Shown here piece after piece: positions 26,576-36,336 of a stretch of 64,000 bases of DNA (positions are counted from its first letter, which is position 1; every line of letters begins with the position of its first letter). This DNA comes from Maea johnstoni (lineage: Eukaryota; Annelida; Polychaeta; Spionida; Magelonidae), in the NCBI GenBank assembly GCA_963942565.1, contig OZ012697.1, positions 15,061,503 to 15,125,502 of the forward strand. The letters run 5' to 3'. The notes beneath the pieces are model-generated. The model was not told the origin of the DNA. It searched no databases and saw nothing but the letters and a program-made list of their open reading frames with translations. Both the position numbers and the translations under genes were made by a program.

Positions 26576-27475
26576 TCTAGGGGAGTAATGAAATGCAGAC
26601 CCCCATCCAATGATGCACTGCCTAACACTGCATGGCTTGATACTGGTTTAGGAAATAATTATTATATATTGAAAATAAAAAATAATATTCATATATACAT
26701 ACGTGTGCATTAAGTGTTTTTCCTGGATGTAAAAGCAACTGTAATAGTGTGTTTCATAAATATGTACACCCACAGTGAAGTATGAAAAAGGTTTTCTCGA
26801 TTGTAAAAACAACTGTAATAGTAAACATGTGTGTATTACGTGTTTTCTTGGATGTTAAAACAACTGTAATAGTTTCATTCATGTATCCGTATACCCACAG
26901 TGTAGTATGAAAAAGAAACAAGGTTTTCTTGAGTGGTAAAACAACTGTAATAGGAAATATGAACTCTACTATGTCTGGCAATTGGTCAAGGTAAGTCACT
27001 ATGGTAATAGGAAAACGGTCTACAGATTATGCCAGCATCTGGCAAATGCGGGAGATATTTGCACAACACATTCGACAATTTCATGTCAATAATCAATACA
27101 TGCCACTCAAATGCCTCTTGCAATGTCATTGCCTTGTAAAACTTCCTGATTTTCTGAGTGAGAACACCCTATGGCCAAAGATCCATTCATGCTCTTAGCT
27201 ATTAATAGCCAGCAACGGCCTTTGGCAAATGTTTGCGGTGCAGTTTTAAAAAAAGGGCTAAATCTAAGTTTTACATCTTTTTTCACTTCAACGAAGAAAA
27301 GTGAGGATATAGTAATGTTGGTTATATAAAGTAGAAAGGCACAACTGTATCATTTTTCAAGTGCTTGACCTTGCTCGTGAAAAAATCCAACGATACGAAG
27401 GGGTGTTTCTCGCCAAAGGCATATCTTTGATGTGCTAGTTAGTATATATACATGGCTGATGCCTTATTCTAGTTT

Positions 27476-27660
27476 ATCGCTTCTCAGCCTTTCGGCTAAG
27501 ATCAAAGTGTAGTACCTGTTCCTATCAGCTTAATATCTGATATGTCCTCCATTGGAGGCCGTAGAATTTTAACTTATATTTGACCTTTTGCAAAGGGGCT
27601 TGCTCCGCCTCTGCCATTGGTTGGCCTGGTGTGGCAGTACCTCGAGGAACAGCCCACTCC
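27476..27660 (+). ncRNA. U2: U2 snRNA gene, copy P26 (hairpin loop variant)
   Basis: Third member of the CCTTT-TGC-AAAGG set (19864, 22043). Confidence 0.94.
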
Positions 27661-28570
27661 TCTAGGGGAGTAATGAAATGCAGACCCCCATCCAATGATG
27701 CACTGCCTAACACTGCATGGCTTGATACTTGTTTAGGAAATAATTATTTTATATTGAAAATAAAAAATAATAGTCATATATACATACGTGTGCATTAAGT
27801 GTTTTTCCTGTATGTGAAAGCAACTGTAATAGTGTGTTTCATGAATATGTACACCCACAGTGTAGTATGAAAAAGAAACAAGGTTTTCTTGATTGTAAAA
27901 AACAACTGTAATAGTACACATGTGTGTATTACGTTTTTTTCTTGGATGTTAAAACAACTTTAATAGTTTCTTTCATGTATCCGTATACCGACAGTGTAGT
28001 ATGAAAAAGAAACAAGATTTCCTTGAGTGGTAAAACAACTGTAATTGTAAATATGAAATCTACTATGTCTGGCAATTGGTCAAGGTAAGTCACTATGGAA
28101 ATAGGAAAACGGTCTACAGATTATGCCAGCATCTGGCAAATGCGGGAGATATTTGCACAACACATTCGACAATTTTATGTCAATAATCAATACATGCCAC
28201 TCAAATGCCTCTTGCAATGGCATTGCCTTGTAAAACTTCCTGATTTTCTGAGTGAGAACACCCTATGGCCAAAGATCCATTCATGCTCTGAGCTATTAAT
28301 AGCCAGCAACGGCCTTTGCCAATGTTTGCGGTGCAGTTTTAAAAAAAGTGGCTAAATTTAAGTTTTACATCTTTTTTTCACTTCACCGAAGAAAAGTGAG
28401 GATATAGTAATGTTGGTTATATAAAGTAGAAAGGCACAACTGTATTATTTTTCAAGTGCTTGACCTTGCTCGTGAAAAAATCCAACGATACGAAGGGGTG
28501 TTTCTCGCCAAAGGCATATCTTTGATGTGCTAGTTAGTATATATACATGGCTGATGCCTTATTCTAGTTT

Positions 28571-28755
28571 ATCGCTTCTCAGCCTTTCGGCTAAGATCAA
28601 AGTGTAGTACCTGTTCCTATCAGCTTAATATCTGATATGTCCTCCATTGGAGGCCGTAGAATTTAAACTGATATTTGACCTTTGGCAAAGGGGCTTGCTC
28701 CGCCTCTGCCATTGGTTGGCCTGGTGTAGCAGTACCTCCACGAACAGCCCACTCC
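28571..28755 (+). ncRNA. U2: U2 snRNA gene, copy P27 (type A, TTTAAA form)
   Basis: Duplicate of 23138 (GAATTTAAACTG, stem IV CCACG) at an offset of 5433 bp. Confidence 0.94.
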
Positions 28756-29654
28756 TCTAGGGGAGTAATGAAATGCAGACCCCCATCCAATGATACACTG
28801 CATGGCTTGATACTGGTTTAGGAAATAATTATCATATATTGAAAATAAAAAATAATAGTCATATATACATACGTGTGCATTAAGTGTTTTTCCTGTATGT
28901 GAAAGCAACTGTAATAGTGTGTTTCATGAATATGTACACCCACAGTGTAGTATGAAAAAGAAACAAGGTTTTCTTGATTGTAAAAAACAACTGTAATAGT
29001 ACACATGTGTGTATTACGTTTTTTTCTTGGATGTTAAAACAACTGTAATAGTTTCTTTCATGTATCCGTATACCAACAGTGTAGTATGAAAAAGAAACAA
29101 GATTTCCTTGAGTGGTAAAACAACTGTAATTGTAAATATGAAATCTACTATGTCTGGCAATTGGTCAAGGTAAGTCACTATGGAAATAGGAAAACGGTCT
29201 ACAGATTATGCCAGCATCTGGCAAATGCGGGAGATATTTGCACAACACATTCGACAATTTCATGTCAATAATCAATACATGCCACTCAAATGCCTCTTGC
29301 AATGGCATTGCCTTGTAAAACTTCCTGATTTTCTGAGTGAGAACACCCTATGGCCAAAGATCCATTCATGCTCTGAGCTATTAATAGCCAGCAACGGCCT
29401 TTGGCAAATGTTTGCGGTGCAGTTTTAAAAAAGGGGCTAAATTTAAGTTTTACATCTTTTTTCACTTCAACGAAGAAAAGTGAGGATATAGTAATGTTGG
29501 TTATATAAAGTAGAAAGGCACAACTGTATCATTTTTCAAGTGCTTGACCTTGCTCGTGAAAAAATCCAACGATACGAAGGGGTGTTTCTCGCCAAAGGCA
29601 TATCTTTGATGTGCTAGTTAGTATATATACATGGCTGATGCCTTATTCTAGTTT

Positions 29655-29839
29655 ATCGCTTCTCAGCCTTTAGGCTAAGATCAAAGTGTAGTACCTGTTC
29701 CTATCAGCTTAATATCTGATATGTCCTCCATTGGAGGCCGTATAATTTTAACTGATATTTGACCTTTGCCAAAGGGGCTTGCTCCGCCTCTGCCATTGGT
29801 TGGCCTGGTGTGGCAGTACCTCGAGGAACAGCCCACTCC
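29655..29839 (+). ncRNA. U2: U2 snRNA gene, copy P28 (loop I and hairpin variant)
   Basis: GTATAA form. The loop of stem-loop I reads TTTA instead of TTTC, and the hairpin after the Sm site reads CCTTT-GCC-AAAGG with its stem kept. The loop I change is shared only with 30740. Confidence 0.92.
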
Positions 29840-30739
29840 TCTAGGGGAGTAATGAAATGCAGACCCCCATCCAATGATGCACTGCCTAACACTGCATGGC
29901 TTGATACTGGTTTAGGAAATAATTATTATATATTGAAAATAAAAAATAATATTCATATATACATACGTGTGCATTAAGTGTTTTTCCTGGATGTAAAAGC
30001 AACTGTAATAGTGTGTTTCATAAATATGTACACCCACAGTGAAGTATGAAAAAGGTTTTCTCGATTGTAAAAACAACTGTAATAGTAAACATGTGTGTAT
30101 TACGTGTTTTCTTGGATGTTAAAACAACTGTAATAGTTTCTTTCATGTATCCGTATACCCACAGTGTAGTATGAAAAAGAAACAAGGTTTTCTTGAGTGG
30201 TAAAACAACTGTAATAGGAAATATGAACTCTACTATGTCTGGCAATTGGTCAAGGTAAGTCACTATGGTAATAGGAAAACGGTCTACAGATTATGCCAGC
30301 ATCTTGCAAATGCAGGAGATATTTTCACAACACATTCGACGATTTCATGTCAATAATCAATACATGCCACTCAAATGCCTCTTGCAATGGCATTGCCTTG
30401 TAAAACTTCATGATTTTCTGAGTGAGAACACCCTATGGCCAAAGATCCATTAATGCTCTGAGCTATTAATAGCCAGCAACGGCCTTTGGCAAATGTTTGC
30501 GGTGCAGTTTTAAAAAAAGGGCTAAATCTAAGTTTTACATCTTTTTTCACTTCAACGAAGAAAAGTGAGGATATAGTAATGTTGGTTATATAAAGTAGAA
30601 AGGCACAACTGTATTATTTTTCAAGTGCTTGACCTTGCTCGTGAAAAAATCCAACGATACGAAGGGGTGTTTCTCGCCAAAGGCATATCTTTGATGTGCT
30701 AGTTAGTATATATACATGGCTGATGCCTTATTCTAGTTT

Positions 30740-30924
30740 ATCGCTTCTCAGCCTTTAGGCTAAGATCAAAGTGTAGTACCTGTTCCTATCAGCTTAATAT
30801 CTGATATGTCCTCCATTGGAGGCCGTAGAATTTTAACTTATATTTGACCTTTGGCAAAGGGGCTTGCTCCGCCTCTGGCATTGGTTGGCCTGGTGTGGCA
30901 GTACCTCGAGGAACAGCCCACTCC
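30740..30924 (+). ncRNA. U2: U2 snRNA gene, copy P29 (loop I variant)
   Basis: Type B with TTTA in loop I and CTCTGGCATTGG instead of CTCTGCCATTGG, which breaks a G:C pair at the base of stem-loop III. Confidence 0.91.
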
Positions 30925-31830
30925 TCTAGGGGAGTAATGAAATGCAGACCCCCATCCAATGATGCACTGCCTAACACTGCATGGCTTGATACTGGTTTAG
31001 GAAATAATTATTATATATTGAAAATAAAAAATAATAGTCATATATACATACGTGTGCATTAAGTGTTTTTACTGGATGTAAAAGCAACTGTAATAGTGTG
31101 TTTCATAAATATGTACACCCACAGTGTAGTATGAAAAAGAAACAAGGTTTTCTTGATTGTAAAAAGCAACTGTAATAGTACACATGTGTGTATTACGTTT
31201 TTTTCTTGGATGTTAAAACAACTGTAATAGTTTCTTTCATGTATCCGTATACCAACAGTGTAGTATGAAAAAGAAACAAGATTTCCTTGAGTGGTAAAAC
31301 AACTGTAATTGTAAATATGAAATCTACTATGTCTGGCAATTGGTCAAGGTAAGTCACTATGGAAATGGGAAAACGGTCTACAGATTATGCCAGCATCTGG
31401 CAAATGCGGGAGATATTTGCACAACACATTCGACAATTTCATGTCAATAATCAATACATGCCACTCAAATGCCTCTTGCAATGGCATTGCCTTGTAAAAC
31501 TTCCTGATTTTCTGAGTGAGAACACCCTATGGCCAAAGATCCATTCATGCTCTGAGCTATTAATAGCCAGCAACGGCCTTTGGCAAATGTTTACGGTGCA
31601 GTTTAAAAAAAGGGGCTAAATTTAAGTTTTACATCTTTTTTCACTTCAACGAAGAAAAGTATGGATATAGTAATGTTGGTTATATAAAGTAGAAAGGCAC
31701 AACTGTATCATTTTTCAAGTGCTTGACCTTGCTCGTGAAAAAATCCAACGATACGAAGGGGTGTTTCTCGCCAAAGGCATATCTTTGATGTGCTAGTTAG
31801 TATATATACATGGCTGATGCCTTATTCTAG

Positions 31831-33389
31831 ACGCAAATGTTCATGCAGCGCGTAGCGCCCCCAAAAAGTGAAACGGCAGCAGATGTAACTAATTGAACCT
31901 CAGAATAGCAAGTTCATAACACTAGGAAAATTGGATTGCGAAACTGGCGATGCCATAAAGTTAACGACATGTAAAGGCGTATTGATATAATCATTATTTT
32001 TTATCTATTTGAAAAGGCATTAGATTAAAAGATCAAATACAATTTTTCAGCTATTTTGGCGCTTCTTATTGGGTTCTAACGACATTCGGGTGATGGCGAG
32101 CCGTCTGGCAGTAGTTAGACAACAGGCGCCATATTTGATTTGGTTATTTACCAAAGGTGACGAAGGTAGGTCATAATCAGTTTCGGGCCGTATGTAAATG
32201 TGTGGTGTCATTTATAAAAGTGGCTTAGTGGTACATGTACCTAACAAAGATCTACTACGGTTGTCAGTCACGTAAATGACAAGAATGACTCGAAATACTA
32301 GGAACGATCCCAAATAGAGTTACGGGATTTCATCAATATGGTTCTCTTTTCACTCCATCCCACACAATAGAAGGAATAGCTCGGTTGATAGCACAGTCGA
32401 CCCCCGGACTCCCGATCCTAGGGTCGCGGGTTCGATTCCATCTCTCGATCGCATTTTTTTTCCACCTGCCCAGTGCTTCGTGTGGTACTTAGAAATATTT
32501 CATACTCAAAATAACGGTGGCTTTATTTCTAGTATTTTTTTTACTTAACTTTGCTAAAATGAATTGTTGGTCAAAACCGTTGATCCCAGAAAAGACGTCT
32601 GCCTGAATTGCCGTTCGCTATAAGGGCCGATGACTTTATGTTGGGCTTAGACTAAAAACAATCTTTTATCTTTGATTTATTATAATAAACATTTCCACAG
32701 TTGTGAAGTTAGGAATTTCTTCGAGAAAATATATAGTTTAATGGATGCAAGTAATGCCTAGCCTTCATATAAAAATTGAGATCTGTGAAGTTTAATGGGT
32801 GTAAGTATTAATTTATATCTGTTGATGAAGGACACTTGCATGCACACTTGCTGCACATGACTTTACCTTAGATCACCAAACACAAGTGGATTCGAAACCA
32901 GCCGGTCAACATGAACATGCAAGCCTCAACTAATGTCAACTAATAGCCGCTAATAGGCCAGTAATTGGTGCTTTGGGCACCCCCAGCTGGTGGTGGAGAT
33001 AAGGTGTCTCAGTAATGTAATCGATGCGAGAGCCCTGATTGGTCCTTGTTCCCACGTGAGCACGCGCTGATGGCTTATGTGGTACTCCTGACATGAGTCC
33101 AGCACTTAACTATAAGGCATTACTTTATGCAACTCCCACCCATCTAACTTCTATCTGCCCTTTCACACGTCCCCACGTGATCATCAGTGCCCTATCCATG
33201 CACCTTCCACCTGTACTTTGGGCTTGGATCCGTGCGCCCGCCACTCACTTTTTGGGCGCACGGATCCTTACTACACTGCCACTTTCTATTCCTCCTGCGG
33301 CCTTTAGCGCCTTGCCGCAACACTTGCCTTCCCCCTTCTCTGTAATTATACTGTCCTCCCAGTACCTCTTTCAACGGGGCCCTATCTGG
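31831..33389 (+). mobile_element. Unclassified 1.56-kb element, copy 1
   Basis: Inserted into the U2 promoter region: the left flank TTATTCTAG and right flank TTTATCGCTTC are directly adjacent in intact units, so the ends are exact, with no target-site duplication. The left end is ACGCAAATGTTC and the right end GGGGCCCTATCTGG; the ends are not inverted repeats. It holds a tRNA-like module with Pol III A and B boxes (~32371-32445), a perfect 14-bp hairpin GGATCCGTGCGCCC with its complement (~33226-33267), and an open frame of ~107 codons (33093-33416, running past the right end). Two further copies lie at 48225 and, reversed, at 41363. CTGG followed by T resembles a Helitron 3' end, but no 5' TC is seen and the hairpin lies ~120 bp inside. 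I cannot assign a family. Confidence 0.8.
32371..32445 (+). other. tRNA-like module in element copy 1
   Basis: A-box-like TAGCTCGGTTGATAG (32377-32391) and a perfect B box GGTTCGATTCC (32429-32439), spaced as in a tRNA or tRNA-derived SINE. The acceptor and anticodon stems do not pair well, so this is not a working tRNA gene. It may serve as a Pol III promoter inside the element. Confidence 0.6.
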
Positions 33390-33392
33390 TTT

Positions 33393-33577
33393 ATCGCTTC
33401 TCAGCCTTTCGGCTAAGATCAAAGTGTAGTACCTGTTCCTATCAGCTTAATATCTGATATGTCCTCCATTGGAGGCCGTAGAATTTTAACTTATATTTGA
33501 CCTTTGGCAAAGGGGCTTGCTCCGCCTCTGCCATTGGTTGGCCTGGTGTGGCAGTACCTCGAGGAACAGCCCACTCC
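33393..33577 (+). ncRNA. U2: U2 snRNA gene, copy P30 (type B), promoter displaced
   Basis: The RNA sequence is an intact type B, but the 1.56-kb element sits just before it: only the first 3 upstream bases (TTT) remain, and the TATA box and PSE now lie 1.56 kb away. Expression from the normal promoter is unlikely. The downstream spacer has also lost ~140 bp around 33670. Confidence 0.9.
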
Positions 33578-34306
33578 TCTAGGGGAGTAATGAAATGCAG
33601 ACCCCCATCCAATGATGCACTGCCTAACACTGCATGGCTTGATACTGGTTTAGGAAATAATTATTATATATTTAAAATAAAGAAACAAGGTTTTCTTGAT
33701 TGTAAAAAACAACTGTAATAGTACACATGTGTGTATTACGTTTTTTTCTTGGATGTGAAAACAACTGTAATAGTTTCTTTCATGTATCCGTATACCCACA
33801 GTGTAGTATGAAAAAGAAACAAGATTTCCTTGAGTGGTAAAACAACTGTAATTGTAAATATGAAATCTACTTTGTCTGGCAATTGGTCAAGGTAAGTCAC
33901 TATGGAAATAGGAAAACGGTCTACAGATTATGCCAGCATCTGGCAAATGCGGGAGATATTTGCACAACACATTCGACAAGTTCATGTCAATAATCAATAC
34001 ATGCCACTCAAATGCCTCTTGCAATGGCATTGCCTTGTAAAACTTCCTGATTTTCTGAGTGAGAACACCCTATTGCCAAAGATCCATTCATGCTCTGAGC
34101 TATTAATAGCCAGCAAGGGCCTTTGGCAAATGTTTGCGGTGCAGTTTTTAAAAAAGGGCTAAATTTAAGTTTTACATCTTTTTTCACTTCAACGAAGAAA
34201 AGTGAGGATATAGTAATGTTGGTTACATAAAGTAGCTTGACCTTGCTCGTGAAAAAATCCAACGATATGAAGGGGTGTTTCTCGCCATATCTTTGATGTG
34301 CTAGTT
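33578..34306 (+). repeat. Decayed last spacer of the plus-strand array
   Basis: Follows the usual spacer order but lacks most of the first 134-bp repeat (junction near 33670) and a stretch around 34234 (TAAAGTAGCTTGACC). It runs into the next U2 promoter and stops after GTGCTAGTT at 34306, inside the promoter and before the TATA box. No gene is seen here. Confidence 0.85.
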
Positions 34307-34367
34307 AACCCCACCCCGGGGCTCAAACTAACGCCTGCGCCACTCTGGTTAAAATTGATTTTTATTT
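34307..34367 (+). repeat. Junction repeat R1
   Basis: Copy of a ~60-70-bp sequence beginning AACCCCACCCCGGGGCTC and continuing ACTAACGCCTGCGCCACTC and GGTTAAAATTGATTTTTAT. Other copies are at 34691, 34951, 35130 (start only) and 35683. It abuts the broken U2 promoter directly. Confidence 0.85.
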
Positions 34368-34376
34368 TTATTTACA

Positions 34377-34631
34377 TTCATCCCACGTTTCCTTTGTTGT
34401 AACATAGGTATCCATTGTTGTGACGTCTGTTCCATTTTCCATTGTTTCTGTTGTCATGGCGTTTTTGTTGTTTGTTCAGTATCCTTTGTTGCCTCCTTAT
34501 AAGGTATTTATTTGTTGTGTATATTTATACCATGAGAATCTTTGTATATTCCTCATTTGCACTGAAGAAGGCTTCATGGCCGAAACGTCTACAATATATT
34601 ATTGTGTTTAACACCCAAGAAAAGTTTGTTT
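34377..34631 (+). mobile_element. Penelope-like element 3' repeat, copy 1
   Basis: About 255 bp, starting TTCATCCCACGTTTCC and ending CACCCAAGAAAAGTTTG. It matches 35415-35670 almost base for base. The second copy lies just past the end of a GIY-YIG coding region, so this is best read as the terminal repeat of a Penelope-like element (PLE). It contains a hammerhead-like motif near its end. Confidence 0.6.
34557..34594 (+). ncRNA. Hammerhead ribozyme-like motif, copy 1
   Basis: Core CTGAAGA (34562-34568), stem II GGC...GCC, GAAA (34582-34585), a minimal stem III C-G with T and the cleavage-site C at 34589, and stem I TTGCA with TACAA (one C:A mismatch). An extra A follows CTGAAGA. PLE terminal repeats are known to carry hammerheads with very short stem III. 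Confidence 0.4.
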
Positions 34632-34690
34632 TTCATATATTTATTAATCTGTGGGTGCACGGATATACCAATATGAACTAAATCATAGTA

Positions 34691-34763
34691 GGTAACCCCA
34701 CCCCGGGGCTCAAACTAACGCCAGCGCCACTCTGGTTAAAATTGAGTTTTATTGGCATTAGTA
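34691..34763 (+). repeat. Junction repeat R2
   Basis: Same sequence as R1 plus ATTGGCATTAGTA. It starts a unit that is repeated from 34951: both contain GGTTGAACATAA and a long shared stretch ending in TTTTGGCAGTTTGAGG. This copy is split by a short retrotransposon tail. Confidence 0.85.
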
Positions 34764-34840
34764 AGATAAGATAAGATAAGATAAGAAATTTTTATTAAAG
34801 TCTCACCCATTAAAGAATTGTACACACATGACACAGTATG
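34764..34840 (-). mobile_element. 5'-truncated non-LTR retrotransposon tail
   Basis: Present in R2 but absent from the matching place in the unit starting at 34951, so it is an insertion. On the minus strand it carries a polyadenylation-like TTTAATAAAA followed by a (TTATC)5 tail, as in LINEs whose 3' ends are short tandem repeats. Only ~75 bp remain. GTA flanks both sides and may be the target duplication. Confidence 0.55.
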
Positions 34841-34950
34841 GTATGGTTGAACATAAATTACTAGTCAATAGTGGCAATTCACTGTATAAATGTGGGTAAT
34901 TTTGAGGTTTTTATGCTATTTTGGCAGTTTGAGGGGTCCACACCATAGTA

Positions 34951-35129
34951 GGTAACCCCAACCCGGGGCTCAAACTAACGCCTGCGCCACTCTGGTTAAA
35001 ATTGATTTTTATTGGCATTAGTATGGTTGAACATAATTTACTAGTCAATATTGGCAATTCATTGTATAAATGTGGGTAATTTTGAGGTTTTTATGCTATT
35101 TTGGCAGTTTGAGGGTCAGCATCAAAGTA
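34951..35129 (+). repeat. Junction repeat R3 with its following unit
   Basis: The ~70-bp GC-centred sequence followed by ~105 bp (TATGGTTGAACATAATTTAC to GGCAGTTTGAGG) that also follows R2. Together R2 and R3 are a tandem duplication at a 260-bp offset, which includes the inserted tail in R2. No coding signal is seen. Confidence 0.8.
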
Positions 35130-35152
35130 GGTAACCCCATCCCGGGGCTGCC

Positions 35153-35305
35153 CATTTCAACCTCCCTGGTCATTCCCTAGATGACATTAGTGTCACAGGA
35201 GTCTTGACACGATCTGAGATGAGTCAGCGACGCCTTCTTGAAACCAAACTCATCAGGCGTCTTGGGACCCTTCTCCCGCAGGGAATGAACCGGGAAGAGG
35301 ACTAG
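35153..35305 (+). mobile_element. Penelope-like element, C-terminal end of the GIY-YIG domain
   Basis: An open frame with no start codon, 50 codons and a TAG stop. It encodes HFNLPGHSLDDISV near its start and LGTLLPQGMNREED at its end. The H-F-N-x-P-G-H-S motif and the closing L-x-T-L-x-P-x-G-x-N are typical of the end of the GIY-YIG endonuclease domain of Penelope-like retroelements. The upstream part of the domain is missing: the frame begins next to a fragment of the junction repeat (R4, 35130-35150). It is followed by a T-rich 3' region and the terminal repeat. It may belong with the RT fragment at 36337, but the order is reversed relative to an intact element, so they are separate pieces. 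Confidence 0.75.
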
Positions 35306-35414
35306 TTTTCGTGTTTTTCGTCTTGTTGTTTGTCCTTTTCCTTTGTTGTCTCTTTGTTTTCTATTGTTTTTCTTTGTTGTCTTCTATTGTCTACATATTC
35401 CTTTGTCCTTTGCC

Positions 35415-35670
35415 TTCATCCCACGTTTCCTTTGTTGTAACAAAGGTACCTGTTGTTGTGACGTTACTTCCATTTTCCATTGTTTCTGTTGTCATGGCGT
35501 TTTTGTTGTTTGTTCAGTATCCTTTGTTGCCTCCTTATAAGGTATTTATTTGTTGTGTATATTTTTACCATGAGAATCTTTGTATATTCCTCACTTGTAC
35601 TGAAGAAGGCTTCATGGCCGAAACGTCTACAATATATTATTGTGTTTAACACCCAAGAAAAGTTTGTTTT
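35415..35670 (+). mobile_element. Penelope-like element 3' repeat, copy 2
   Basis: Second copy of the 34377-34631 repeat, 110 bp downstream of the GIY-YIG stop codon. The region between (35306-35414) is a T-rich, TTGTT-repeating 3' untranslated stretch. Short hydrophobic ORFs here are by-products of the T richness. Confidence 0.65.
35595..35632 (+). ncRNA. Hammerhead ribozyme-like motif, copy 2
   Basis: As copy 1 but with a perfect 5-bp stem I: TTGTA (35595-35599) with TACAA (35628-35632). Core CTGAAGA at 35600, GAAA at 35620, predicted cleavage after C at 35627. The stem III sequence ACGT is self-complementary, so two transcripts could build a 4-bp stem III between them. Confidence 0.45.
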
Positions 35671-35682
35671 ACTTATATATAT

Positions 35683-35750
35683 ACCCCATCCCGGGGCTCA
35701 AACTAACGTCTGCGCCACTCTGATTAAAATTGATTTTTATTGGCATTAGT
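35683..35750 (+). repeat. Junction repeat R5
   Basis: Fifth copy of the junction repeat, ending GGCATTAGT directly against the first minus-strand U2 spacer. R1 and R5 therefore bracket the whole inversion junction in the same orientation. Confidence 0.85.
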
Positions 35751-36336
35751 ACTTGCACTTGAAAATGATACAGTTGTGCCTTTCTACTTTATATAACCAA
35801 CATTACTATATCCTCACTTTTCTTCGTTGAAGTGAAAAAAGATGTAAAACTTAAATTTAGCCCTTTTTTTAAAACTGCACCGCAAACATTTGCCAAATGC
35901 CGTTGCTGGCTATTAATAGCTCAGAGCATGAATGGATCTTTGGCCATAGGGTGTTCTCACTCAGAAAATCAGGAAGTTTTACAAGGCAATGCCATTGCAA
36001 GAGGCATTTGAGTGGCATGTATTGATTATTGACATGAAATCGTCGAATGTGTTGTGCAAATATCTCCCGCATTTGCCAGATGCTGGCATAATCTGTAGAC
36101 CGTTTTCCTATTTCCATAGTGACTTACCTTGACCAATTGCCAGACATAGTAGATTTCATATTTACAATTACAGTTGTTTTACCACTCAAGGAAATCTTGT
36201 TTCTTTTTCATACTACACTGTTGGTATACGGATACATGAAAGAAACTATTACATCCAAGAAAAAAACGTAATACACACATGTGTACTATTACAGTTGTTT
36301 TTTACAATCAAGAAAACCTTGTTTCTTTTTCATACT

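Larger units (their letters stand above)
1..31830 (+). repeat. Plus-strand U2 snRNA tandem array
   Basis: Head-to-tail units, each with one 185-nt U2 gene and ~900 bp of spacer. U2 start-to-start distances are about 1085 or 1094 bp. Much of the difference comes from a ~10-bp deletion downstream of U2 in units of the CCACG stem-IV type, or from a shorter spacer subtype (S2, seen after the U2 genes at 14433, 17694, 18779, 20958, 25306, 26391 and 29655). From U2 onward the spacer holds a 3' box, an AT-rich stretch, a degenerate 134-bp direct duplication, a ~250-bp block without recognisable genes, and the next promoter. No tRNA, 5S or protein gene is visible in the spacer. The window opens inside a spacer, so the array starts further left. 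Confidence 0.97.

Noticed and set aside
264-31619. Repeated 62-119-codon ORFs on both strands in every plus-array unit
   Set aside because: They lie across the U2 gene and its spacer, repeat only because the unit repeats, show no protein family features, and vary in length with small indels.
31831-33389. Canonical Helitron
   Set aside because: The 3' CTGG/T fits, but there is no 5' TC, the insertion is not between A and T, and the hairpin is too far from the end.
35311-35749. Hydrophobic ORFs downstream of the GIY-YIG stop
   Set aside because: Phe/Leu/Val-rich peptides from T-rich untranslated sequence, with no conserved motif.
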